A DNA stretch of 64,000 nt from Syncephalastrum monosporum B8922 (taxonomy: Eukaryota; Mucoromycota; Mucoromycetes; Mucorales; Syncephalastraceae). Location of the stretch: assembly GCA_000697355.1 (NCBI GenBank), contig JNEN01000841.1, positions 62,001 to 126,000 on the forward strand, read 5' to 3'. Position 1 is the stretch's first letter; the number at the start of each line of letters is the position of its first letter. The notes beneath the pieces are model-generated. The model did not search any database. It saw only the letters and a program-made list of their open reading frames with translations, and was not told where the DNA came from. Of this stretch, positions 1 through 9,568 are shown piece by piece. The translations under genes were made by a program, and so were the position numbers.

Positions 1-627
1 TTACTGTCAAATTAGATTTCCGCAGAGGACTTTCTGTCAAAGAAGAGCTTTATCCGGATTGCGAAGCATTATAACGAGGATTTTGATCTGAACCGGATCA
101 ACAGACAAAACCTGATGGCGATGTGTCGGTAAGACCGCGACCGTCCTGATTTCTGCGCTTCTGTATATTCTAACAGCAAGTAGGTTCATGGGTCTTCCTG
201 GCTGGGGCACGCGCGGTATGGTTCAGAAGCGTCTCGATAAGCACATTGAATACTTGACAGAGGACGATAAGGTGAAGAAACAGGCACATCAACACGGGGT
301 TGGATAACTGATGACTCTCGTACGTGGATAGCTTATTGCCCGACAAGGCGGTGTGAATACCTTATCGTTGACTGATCTACAGCAAGCAGTTGAGGAACGC
401 GGCATGTAAGCATAGTGCACAATGAACAGTGCACAGTGAATAGGACACAGGACACCAGAACGTGTTGACTCAATAACTACGTGTGTAGGCGGTCGATCGG
501 CGTGGATGAGGATCAGCTTCGCAAGAGTCTTGACTATTGGATTTCTTTACAGCTAGGAGAGCCGCCGATTAGCCCTGGACTGCTGATTTTCAGCAGACAG
601 TTTGTGCTGAACTCGACTTACAAATAG
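1..627 (+). CDS. LETM1/Mdm38-like mitochondrial inner-membrane protein, 3' part
   Basis: C-terminal end of a gene that starts before the window. Four exon pieces join in frame: up to 128, 184-271, 332-405 and 489-627. The first exon starts after an acceptor at about position 15 or 25. The spliced protein shows the LETM1 ribosome-binding region: a segment reading LMAMCRFMGLPGWGTRGM, then DDKLIARQGGVNTLSL, then LQQAVEERGMRSIGV, ending about 45 residues later at TAG. This is the order found in LETM1 and yeast Mdm38, which sit in the mitochondrial inner membrane and act in K+/H+ exchange and in docking mitoribosomes. No EF-hand follows, as in fungal Mdm38. The introns (129-183, 272-331, 406-488) are short GT-AG. 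The family call is firm; the N-terminal half cannot be seen. Confidence 0.85.
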
Positions 628-809
628 AGCCATGGCAGGCCCGGGTAAGCAGCCCTCTCTGTAGAATAGATAGACAACCCAATAGAGTAAGGACATAGAA
701 GACAGTGTGGTAGCAAGAATAAATGAAGATCGGCGGGATTTGAATTTACCATGGACCAAATGAGAACGAGAGGGTGCGCACAGCTCACGTTTGGAGTGAC
801 ATTGCGTTC

Positions 810-2330
810 ATGACGATAACACACAGACAAAAACCGTCTGCAAGTGGGACGACGGCCGCCGCTTCATCGTCAGAATACCAAGTCGACGACAAGGAGCCGC
901 CCAAGTTCCACTGCGATGCGTGCAGCAACGATGTGACCAACACAGTGCGGATTCGATGTGCAGACGACGAGTGCCCCGATTTTGATCTGTGCATTACGTG
1001 CTTCAGCGGTGGGGCCGAGCCAATGAAACACAAGACAAACCACGCATATCGGATAGTGAAGCCGCAGAACTTTCCGGTGTTCACCGAGGACTGGGATGCG
1101 GACGAAGAGCTGCTTCTTATCGAGGCCTGCGAGAAGAACGGCATGGGCAACTGGCAGGCGATCGCAGACTACGTGGGCACCAAGGACAAGCGCGAGTGCG
1201 AGCAGCACTACCTCGATGTCTACGTGTCCAGCCCCGATTGGCCCTTGCCTCGGATGGACATCAAGTTTGACGGCCTGACCGAAAGCGAATGCCGCGAGCG
1301 CAAGCGACAGCGTCTGCAGCAGTCGCGAGGGCTCCTCCCGCGCAGCAAGGTGCCGGCCAAGAGCAGCAAACCCGTGACCAGCGGGCCGGCCTTCCACGAG
1401 ATCCAGGGCTACATGCCCCGCCGCTTTGAGTTCGAGACCGAGTACGAGAACGACGCCGAGCAGTTTGTCAAGGACATGGTCTTTAACGAAGATGATACCC
1501 AGGAGGAGATTGATTTGAAGGTCATGGTTCTCGACATATACAACACGCGCCTGGACAGGCGCATGGAGCGGAAACGGCTCATCTTTGAGCGCGGCTGGCT
1601 TGATCACAAGAAGCATGTGGCGGCAGAACGGAGGCGGCAAGGCAAGGAAAAGGAGATCCACAACCGCACACACGTCTTTTGTCGGCTCCAGACACAGGCC
1701 GACCACGACGCATTTGTGCAAGGCCTCGTCCGCGAGCAGCAGTTGCGCGACCGCATTGCAGCGCTCCAGGAGTGGCGTCAGGCTGGCCTGACTTCCATCC
1801 GCCAGGGCGAGCAGTACGAAAAAGACAAGCAGCAGCGCCTGGCACACATCAAGACCCTCGTCTCTCTCTCGAACGAACGCATCGGCACGGCTGCCACCAA
1901 CCAGCGTAGCAATTACCGTGCGCAGATGGCGGCCCTCTCCACCAATTACTACACAAAACCGTCGCCCAGCGGAAATATTCCCTCATCCACGACCACTGCC
2001 AGCGCAGCTGCCACCGCCGCTGCCAGTGCTGCCACCGCCGCTGCGGCCGCGGGCCGTAAACCGGCCACGCCTCTCGATATCGCCGAGGCCGACGGCGTGC
2101 ACTTGCTAACCGAGCAGGAGCAAGTCCTCTGCTCGACGTTACGCATCATGCCGCGGCCTTATATGGTGATCAAGGACACCATCCTCAAGGAATATGCCAA
2201 ACAAGGCTTCCTTAAACGGCGGCAGGCAAGAGGCCTCATCAAGATTGACGTCAACAAAACCAGCCGCATCTACGATTTTTTCATCGAGAGCGGCTGGATA
2301 AAGGCGTTCAAGGAGCCGACCGCGTCCTAG
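810..2330 (+). CDS. ADA2: Transcriptional adaptor Ada2 (SAGA/ADA acetyltransferase complex)
   Basis: Intronless gene of 506 residues when started at the ATG at 810. An upstream in-frame ATG at 774 would add 12 residues. Domains in order: a ZZ zinc finger near residues 30-75 (FHCDACSN, the paired cysteines of RIRCADDECPDFDLC and the NHAY tail), a SANT/Myb domain with DWDADEELLLIEACE and GNWQAIADYVG near 85-140, a central region including the PRRFEFETEYENDAE motif typical of Ada2, an Ala-rich linker, and a C-terminal SWIRM domain ending in IYDFFIESGWI. Ada2 bridges and stimulates the Gcn5 acetyltransferase in the nucleus. It lies 182 bases after the LETM1-like stop in the same direction. Length matches fungal Ada2. 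Lack of introns contrasts with most neighbours. Confidence 0.95.
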   Translation: MTITHRQKPSASGTTAAASSSEYQVDDKEPPKFHCDACSNDVTNTVRIRCADDECPDFDLCITCFSGGAEPMKHKTNHAYRIVKPQNFPVFTEDWDADEELLLIEACEKNGMGNWQAIADYVGTKDKRECEQHYLDVYVSSPDWPLPRMDIKFDGLTESECRERKRQRLQQSRGLLPRSKVPAKSSKPVTSGPAFHEIQGYMPRRFEFETEYENDAEQFVKDMVFNEDDTQEEIDLKVMVLDIYNTRLDRRMERKRLIFERGWLDHKKHVAAERRRQGKEKEIHNRTHVFCRLQTQADHDAFVQGLVREQQLRDRIAALQEWRQAGLTSIRQGEQYEKDKQQRLAHIKTLVSLSNERIGTAATNQRSNYRAQMAALSTNYYTKPSPSGNIPSSTTTASAAATAAASAATAAAAAGRKPATPLDIAEADGVHLLTEQEQVLCSTLRIMPRPYMVIKDTILKEYAKQGFLKRRQARGLIKIDVNKTSRIYDFFIESGWIKAFKEPTAS

Positions 2331-2631
2331 TCACTGTAACATTCTTGCTATATTTTCTTCCTTTATGTCTTTCCTTTTTCTTGCAGCATATCCAACTTAT
2401 CTAGAAAGCCACAGAGCAGAGCAGACAATAAACCACAAGCGGCATCTGGCCTTCTAAATGCATATTTCATACACACGCATTCTAATCGTTCAGCGGTTTC
2501 CCAAATTATAGAAGCTTGGGCGGGTCTGCCGTCCGTCAATTCTTCTCCCCTCCTGTGACTCTGCCGCGCTCTTCCTTTTTGATATTGCACCTCTTCCTTT
2601 TTCCTTTTCCCTTCCCTTACACAGCACAGTC

Positions 2632-4648
2632 ATGGCGAGCGTCGACACACCATCCCAAGACGTGAAGCCTAAATTCGACGCAGCAAAAGAAATGGAGCTC
2701 CTGCGAGTGACAACACGAGCAGGAGGTGCCTACATTCCTCCCCATCGCCTGCGGCAAATGCAGCAGCAAGTGACGGACAAATCCGGTGAGCAATACCAGC
2801 GATTGACCTGGGAGGCCTTGAAAAAGTCAATCAATGGTTTGATCAACAAGATCAACACCGGCAACATCAAAATGATTATCCCTGACCTCTTTGGTGAAAA
2901 TCTCGTCCGTGGCCGTGGTCTCTTCTGCCGTAGCCTCATGAAGGCACAGTCGGCCAGTATACGATTCACTCCTGTCTATGCCGCTGTTGCTTCGGTCGTC
3001 AACACAAAACTGCCCGACGTGGGTGCTCTTTTGTTGACACGTCTCACTGTCCAATTCAAGCGCGCGTTCCGCCGCAATGACAAGGTGAAGTACACGCCCC
3101 ACCACCCCCCCCCCCCCGCCCCCGGGGGATGCACACGAAAACGAAAATTAACGCTCAATCGGACTCACCCATCTGGCCTTTATAGACCGTTTGCTTGACT
3201 GTATGCTCGTTCATTGCCCATTTGACCAACCAGCTCGTGGCCCACGAGATTCTGTCACTTCAGATTCTCATGCTGCTTTTGCAGCGACCCACAGACGATT
3301 CCGTCGAGATTGCGGTGGGCTTTATGCGTGAAGTCGGTGCCCACCTCGCCACCGTGTCACCCAAGCCAAACAATGCCATCTTTGAAAGCTTCCGCACCAT
3401 CTTGCACGAGGGCAAGATTGACAAACGTACACAATATATGATCGAGGTCCTGTTCCAGGTCCGGCGAGACAAGTTTAAGGACAATCCGGCCGTCATTGAA
3501 GACCTCGACCTCGTCGAAGAGGAGGACCAGATCACGCACTACATTGGCCTCGATGATGACGATCTCCAGACAGAAGAGTCCCTCAATATCTTCAAGTTCG
3601 ATCCCGATTTCGAAGAGAACGAGCAAAAGTACGCTGCGATCAAGGCAGAAATCCTGGGCGAAGGCGAGTCGGACGAAGACGAATCAGGAAGCAGTGGTAG
3701 CAGTGAAGAAAGCGACGAAAGCGAAGATGAAGAGGAGGAAGAGCGCATGCAGATCAATGACCAGACCAACGCCGACCTGATCGAGCTACGCCGAAAGATC
3801 TATCTCACTGTCATGTCCAGTGTTGACTTTGAAGAATGCTGCCACAAGTTGATGAAACTTGATATCCCCGACGGACATGAGGTAGGTTTGCAAAATTATT
3901 GAGGTGTACACTCTACTTAGTGTCGTTTTAGGTCGAATTATGCAACATGGTCATTGAGTGTTGCTCTCAAGAGCGCACGTTCCTCAAGTTCTATGGCCTG
4001 ATCGCCGAGCGCTTCTGCAAGATGAACCGCATCTGGGGTGACTTATTTATCCAGTGCTTCCAGGAAGTCTACAACACCGTCCATCGCTACGAGACGAATC
4101 GATTGCGCAACATTGCCAAGCTCTTTGCCCACTTGTTCTACACCGACTCGCTTGCGTGGACGTGCTTCTCCATTGTACGGCTGAACGAAGAAGAGACCAC
4201 GTCAGCGTCGCGTATCTTTATCAAGATTCTTTTCCAAGAGATCAGCGAGTTCATTGGTCTGAAGAAGCTAAAGGAACGCATGGAGGACCCGCTCATGGAG
4301 GAAGCCTTCTCGGGCATGTTCCCCAAAGAAAACCCCAAGGACACCCGATTCTCTATCAACTACTGGACATCGATTGGTCTGGGTGCTCTGACCGAAGGCC
4401 TGCGTGAATGGCTGCGCACTGCACCTCAACAGCTGATGAAGCGCAATTATAGCTCGGATAGCAGCAGTAGCGATAGCAGCGACAGCAGCGATAGTGACAG
4501 TGACTCGGAGACGGATTCGAGCGGCAGCAGCTCGGACAGCAGCAGCAGCAGCAGTGGAAGCGAGAGCGAAAGCGATAGTGAAAGCGACAGCGATCGCGAC
4601 AGAAGAAGCCGACGAAGCAGCTCATCGTACAAGAGGAGACGTCATTGA
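2632..4648 (+). CDS. CWC22: Pre-mRNA splicing factor Cwc22 (MIF4G/MA3 spliceosome protein)
   Basis: Three exons (2632-3084, 3186-3881, 3932-4648) give 621 residues. The N-terminal MIF4G domain begins around [17 protein letters not shown] and contains [39 protein letters not shown] and [15 protein letters not shown], all characteristic of Cwc22. An acidic linker follows, then the MA3 domain with [18 protein letters not shown]. The C-terminus is a Ser/Asp/Glu run turning into an Arg/Ser tail that ends KRRRH, as in SR-like splicing proteins. Cwc22 joins the spliceosome before the first catalytic step and, in animals, loads eIF4A3 for exon junction complexes. The first intron contains an uninterrupted run of about 12 C. 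Start chosen at the first ATG, which opens the conserved N-terminus. Confidence 0.95.
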
Positions 4649-5065
4649 ACGCGTTCTAAATAAATTTTAAAACCACGAAAGAATGAAATCAAAGCGTGGT
4701 AGAAACATCCTCATTACTCCCGGACTGAGGAAGAAACCTTTTGTAAATACAATATCTTTAATGAACTCAAACGCCGGGGAGCGATGATGATGCAAAGGTC
4801 GCGGGACGCTTCATCGGCTTGCTTGCTGTTCTTATTGACCATGTAATTTGAATAATGTGTGCTGCAGAAGACCAGTCAGAGAAGAGACCTCTTTTTTTTT
4901 TTTTCACCAATTGACTCAATGGCCATTGTCCCGAAATGCCCCGATTTATGTTTTTTGACCACCCCGCACTCGGCGCTTCTTCAAATATCACTCTTCCCTT
5001 CTCTTGCTACTTTTTCAGCATATACACACACGTACGCTGGGGTGCACACTGATCTACTCTAGAAA
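4649..5065. other. Intergenic region between CWC22 and MDM34
   Basis: About 0.4 kb holding the CWC22 3' end (an AATAAA-like signal at about 4659) and the MDM34 promoter region. A T-run lies near 4889-4903 and a CT-rich stretch near 4985-5020. No coding pattern seen. Confidence 0.5.
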
Positions 5066-6491
5066 ATGGCATTCCGGTTCAACTGGCCCGAGTTTGACGC
5101 CACTTTTTACAGCGAGGCAAAATCGCAACTTGAAGCTGCGCTCAACAAGGACACCAAACCAAAGCATATTGTCGACCATATATCCGTAAAGGAGCTCGAC
5201 ATGGGTACAAAGGTAGCCGCGATCGTTTTTGCATTTCCCTGTATCTTCCACAAGTAACATATACTGACGTTTGGGAATTGGCTGTCGGCCTATTGTAGCC
5301 ACCCGAACTGGAGATTCTCGAAGTGGGCGAGCTTTCCATGGATAAATTTCGAGGCATTTTCAGACTGGCTTACGGGGGTGATGCTTACGTTGTTTTGCAA
5401 ACCAAAGTGCAGGTAATTGTGCATTATTTCAAGGAGTAGTGGGCGTGTGGCTTACTTTTTCTTTCAAGGTGAATCCTATGCATAGGCCACCTACCGACGT
5501 GACCATGGCAACTATGACACGCCATGCCCGCCCCACCGTGGTGGCTGCCGACCGACCACTGGTAGTACCCATGCTTCTTCGTATCAGCGATCTCAAGCTA
5601 CGCGGCATCGTCGTCCTTTCCGTCTCGCGAACCAAGGGCATTACGCTTGTATTCAAAAACGATCCTCTCGAGAGTATTACAATCGGGTCCACGTTTGACG
5701 CCCTCGGCGGCGTGCGAGACTTCCTACAGCATGAAATAGAAAAGCAACTACGTAATCTTTTCCAGGAAGACTTACCGGTGATGATTCATCACTTGAGTTT
5801 ACGCCGTCTGCAGCAGCAGCAGCAACAGCAACAGCAAGAATTGGACATGCAGCAGCGTGCACCACCAACCCCCGCAACAGCAACAGCATCCGTCATTCCC
5901 GGATCACCTTCCACATCGACATCATCCGTATCATTACCTCCCCTCAGCGATGTCGATGAATATGACTGTGATGACGACCTGTCACTGCCGACACCGACGG
6001 ACCATACTTTCAATTGGTACCAGAAAGATGGTCTCTTCAAGGATGATACCCCCATGGCACATCACGAGCTCCTGTACCAGCGATTGCAGCAACAGCAAGA
6101 AGACGCTCTGTCCGAAACGGGCTCAGCGACGACACTCGTGGAATCCATGGCCGATTTTTATGCAGAAGATGACCCGGATGCACCTTGGTATGTTGTGGAA
6201 GGCATGGAGGACCCGGCATCACCTGCGCCTGCCATGGTACAGACGCCGCAGTTTACAGAAAAGATTGAGTTGCGGCCGCATGAAAACAGCGTAGTGGCGC
6301 GGTTCTCGGACCTTACCCGGGCACACCATACACTTGCCATGGATCCGTTCACTCCTCATAATACAGTGTTTCGCAGTACGCCCGCCACATCTAAATGCAC
6401 TACTCCTTCCCTCAAATCATCGTATCATCGCACTGCGCCCGGCAGGTTGCCCAAGCGACGTGTCATTCGCCTCGCTGGATTTACAGCCTAG
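5066..6491 (+). CDS. MDM34: Mdm34, ERMES (ER-mitochondria tether) subunit
   Basis: Three exons (5066-5212, 5299-5412, 5469-6491), all joined in phase 0, give 427 residues. The N-terminal ~190 residues form the SMP lipid-transfer domain. Diagnostic stretches are [10 protein letters not shown] at the start, [35 protein letters not shown], and the end motif [17 protein letters not shown]. Mdm34 is a mitochondrial outer-membrane part of ERMES, which links ER and mitochondria and moves phospholipids between them. The C-terminal half is low complexity with a Gln run (CAG/CAA repeat near 5810-5840) and Thr/Ser-rich stretches, and ends in a basic segment. Both introns are short GT-AG. ERMES presence supports a fungal source. 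Confidence 0.95.
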
Positions 6492-6723
6492 TCATTTCTT
6501 CTCAATCCTGTGTACATACCCCCCTCATCCTTTACTCTCTTGTGGGAACCCTTCTTCCTTCTTGTAAATTAAAAATAGCAATTAAATCACTCTTTACGTG
6601 GGCTAGACCGAATGAATTGCATGTATATGATTCCACACTGAAAATAACGGCATATCTAAGCAAAGCTTCGACATATGGCGGTAAGAGGCGGTAGCTTCAC
6701 ACAGTACGACCGAGTACAGTTAC

Positions 6724-7190
6724 TCAAAGTGCCACGTCACTAAAAACGAGCGATCCAGCCATGATGCACATATGGCAACAGGTCTTACGAGTGTGTCTTC
6801 CGCTGAGTTCCACGCTGGCAGCATCAGCTTCTGCAACATCACCTGCTCTTTGACTTTGAAAACACCTATATCGAGGATGCATTTTCCACATGTTTCAACC
6901 CCTAGACGACGTCCGAAAATCGTCGAGCACAATATTACCTGAGTGTGACCAGGGCAAATTCTACCAGGTACAATAAAATACCAATAAGCAGTCCTTGCTG
7001 AAGATAGGTGTCGCTTATCGCAAAAATAAAACCTACAAGCAGTGTGCTGAGAGATACTTTTTGTAACGAGAAGATGTAGATGAAAAATATCGCTAGCTGT
7101 TGATGATTCGTTACCTGGGTTACTGTTAGCCGCAGAAGAAGCATTGATCACTAACGCCTTGAGTTTGCAAAGATAATGAGCTAAGCACAT
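6724..7190 (-). CDS. Small spliced membrane protein, unknown family
   Basis: I do not recognise this protein. Three exons on minus (7190-7115, 7056-6939, 6865-6724) splice in frame from an ATG to a TGA and give 111 residues. Both introns are ordinary for this genome (58 and 73 nt, GTAACG and GTAATA donors, AAG and TAG acceptors). The middle exon encodes one or two hydrophobic helices (LLVGFIFAISDT, then GLLIGILLYLVEFALVTL), followed by a polar tail (SQRAGDVAEADAASVELSGR). The gene may extend upstream: an acceptor precedes the ATG (ends 7195), and possible exon pieces lie up to about 7470, but one direct reading frame there carries a TAG. It converges on MDM34. A pseudogene is possible. Confidence 0.42.
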
Positions 7191-7194
7191 ACTC

Positions 7195-7729
7195 CTAAAG
7201 GTGTGGAAAAACGTGATAATTATATAAAGGATGGCAAAAAAGACTCATTTTAGGTATTCTTGTACATATTTGTAAGATATACCTTTGACCCTTGCTCTTC
7301 TTAAAGCCTGTTACATAATGCCCGAATGTGTGGATAGGTTTCCACCCTCCCTCACATCTATTAATAACAAGCGAAGCCGCGGCCAACTAGTTTGTCGACA
7401 CCAATAGGCGTTTTAATTGAATGTTCCCACTGCCGTCCATGAAACAGCTTCCGGGTCGCGTAACAATCAGGGATCTATAAGTGCTAAGCTTTGCTCGGTT
7501 TGCGTTGAAGCCGTGGCACGTTGGTCATTTGGAAGCGCTGTACTCTCTCTGCTCAGCTGACCGTGCTTGGTCACCAAACCAATTACGGTCTGCAAGCACA
7601 CATCTTACCACCAAAAACGACACTTGGCTCCAAAATAAAACAAATCACGATGGTAAAGGTAAAAGATGCTTAACGATGAGAAGGATGTATATTTTGATGT
7701 TTATATTACACAGATACAGAAAAGTACAG
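7195..7729. other. Intergenic region, possible upstream exons of the small membrane-protein gene
   Basis: Holds the 3' end of the homeobox gene and, on minus, short open stretches next to plausible splice sites (acceptor ending near 7472, donor near 7375). These could be 5' exons of the gene at 6724-7190. I could not build one uninterrupted model through it. Confidence 0.3.
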
Positions 7730-9528
7730 TTAGCACATGAACTCGTGCATGATGGGCTGCGGTGGCGGCGGCTGGTCCCAGCAGTAATAGCTGTATGCAT
7801 TTGGATCCACCAAAAGATCAGCCCCCGGTGCTGCGGGTGGCTGTGGCATGATCCCCGAAGCTTGGGATGCGGTTACAGGTATAGGAGGATGCTGGTCCAG
7901 GAAACGCACGAGGCGGCGGGTCTGCTCGGACACTTGGGTGAGTTGCACGAGCTCTTGCTTGAGGTGATGCGCGACACCCTTGAGCGAGTGCCGGAAGAAC
8001 CGCGAGGCTTGCTTGCCCTCGGTAAAGTCGCTGCACTGGACCCACCCACCGTTCTGTTGCATGTAAAACAACGGTGGCTCGCTCATGTCAAAGTGAACAT
8101 CCGCGAGCACATCGCCGCTAACATACTCGATGCTGGCAACGGCGTCGACCGATACTTCCATTTTGAAGAAGCAGTGGTTGTCTCCAATTTGCCATGCAAA
8201 CGTGCGTCTTTCGGGCTCGTACGAACAAACGAGGTCATTCGACCGCAGCTTGAGACGGTGCCAGCTGCCGATGGCGAGGGTCGTGGCACTGAGCTGTACA
8301 GAGGAGTTGTTGATGGTTGCTGTGTCGGTGGGAATAGAGGTATTGGTGGAGTCTTCTTCTTTTTGGCTTGCGGGAGGCGTCATGATCAGGCTGGAGGGGT
8401 CGATGGTGGTGGTAACAGGCATGGTGCTGTATTCTGTAGATATACAATAAAAAGGTGTGAGAAAACGAAGTCCGTAACAAGACAAAAAGATTTACCTGGT
8501 GAGCACCAGAGATCAGGCATGCCAGTCGCAGCAGCAGCGGCGGCGGCGGCCACCATGGCATCGTTGTAAGTGGAGGGCGGGGTGGTTGGTCCCATGCTGA
8601 ATTCGGGAGTAGCGAGCATGGCGGTGGGACCCGCGTCGGGAACAGGTACCAGCGTTGGCATGGCGTCAGTGACGGTTGCGAGTGTGGAAGAAGTAGTGGG
8701 GAGGGCGGAGGAGGTGGATGAGATGGAAGAAGATGTGGAGGTGGAAGTTGAAGCCGAAGAAGCGGGCGGGCTGGGCGACGGCGTAACAGCGGCCGTCCAA
8801 GGGGTATGATGATGCTGAGGTTGAGGAGGAACAGATGCAGAGGGAGCCGTGCGGTTGTCAGCGGCGGAGACGTGAGGATGAGTGGCATCCACACTTAGTG
8901 CCCGCGGCAGAGGCATGCGTGCGGGCTGTTGGTGCGGAAGAGGGTAAGGGCGGTAATACGGGTCCTGCGGTGCCGACTGGGGAGCCGCTTGTTGCTGTGG
9001 TGGGAGTGGCACTAGAGGCGGCTGCTGGTGTGGCGGCATGCCGTACATGTGTGGTGCACCGTACTGCTGTTGCTGCTGTTGCTGGTGATAGTGGTACAGC
9101 TGGGCACGAATCGAAGCCTGCTGCATCTGCATCTGTGCACGCTTCTGCATGTGCTTGACTTTAGCTCTCCGGTTTTGGAACCAGATCTGAATCGACCGCT
9201 CGCTCATCTGCAGGCGCTCTGCTAGCTGCTTGCGCAGCTTGCTATTTGGTGAAACGTTCACGGCAAAGGTATCCTCGAGAACAGCCAATTGTTCAGCTGT
9301 AGCGCGTGTTCGCTTGCGGGCCGGTGCGTTATTGCCGCCCGAGCCAGCAGTAGCAGTAGAAGGTTTGACATCATCGGAGGCAATGGATGATGTCTTGTTA
9401 CTGCTATCGCTAGGAGCAGAGGCGGACGTCTCTTCCGGCGACATGGATTGCTCCTGCTCCTTATTGACAGACTGCTCTTGTGGTTGTAGGTGTGGAGGGG
9501 TGCTATGTTGTTTCTGAGGCGATGTCAT
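7730..9528 (-). CDS. Homeobox transcription factor (HOY1/HTF1-like)
   Basis: Two exons (9528-8496 and 8433-7730) give 578 residues. The homeodomain is near residues 71-130. Helix 3 reads IQIWFQNRRAKVKHMQKR with the invariant WFQNRR, preceded by ARKRTRATAEQLAVLEDTF. A long Gln/Pro/Ser-rich spacer follows. Exon 2 encodes a second conserved domain (IGSWHRLKLRSNDLVCSYEP, then MEVSVDAVASIEYVSGD) of the kind found in fungal homeobox regulators such as Yarrowia Hoy1 and Magnaporthe Htf1, which control hyphal growth and conidiation. That assignment is from memory of the family. The 62-nt intron separates the spacer from this domain. A TATA-like sequence lies about 30-40 bases upstream of the ATG, and the next 3.5 kb upstream hold no gene. 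Confidence 0.9.
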
Positions 9529-9556
9529 TATGAAACTAATCGAGAAGGATGCTCAG

Positions 9557-9568
9557 ACTTTATATATA
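9557..9568 (-). promoter_or_regulatory. TATA-like element of the homeobox gene
   Basis: A TATATATA core lies 30-40 bases upstream of the homeobox ATG on the minus strand. So short a distance implies a very short 5' leader, or use of upstream promoters with this element inside the leader. Confidence 0.35.

Noticed and set aside
870..1847. 325-codon antisense open frame opposite ADA2
   Set aside because: Conserved ZZ, SANT and SWIRM domains lie on the plus strand; the antisense product has no recognisable motif.
7481..8569. 362-codon plus-strand open frame over the homeobox gene
   Set aside because: The minus strand encodes the conserved C-terminal homeobox-factor domain in this interval; the plus frame has no family features.
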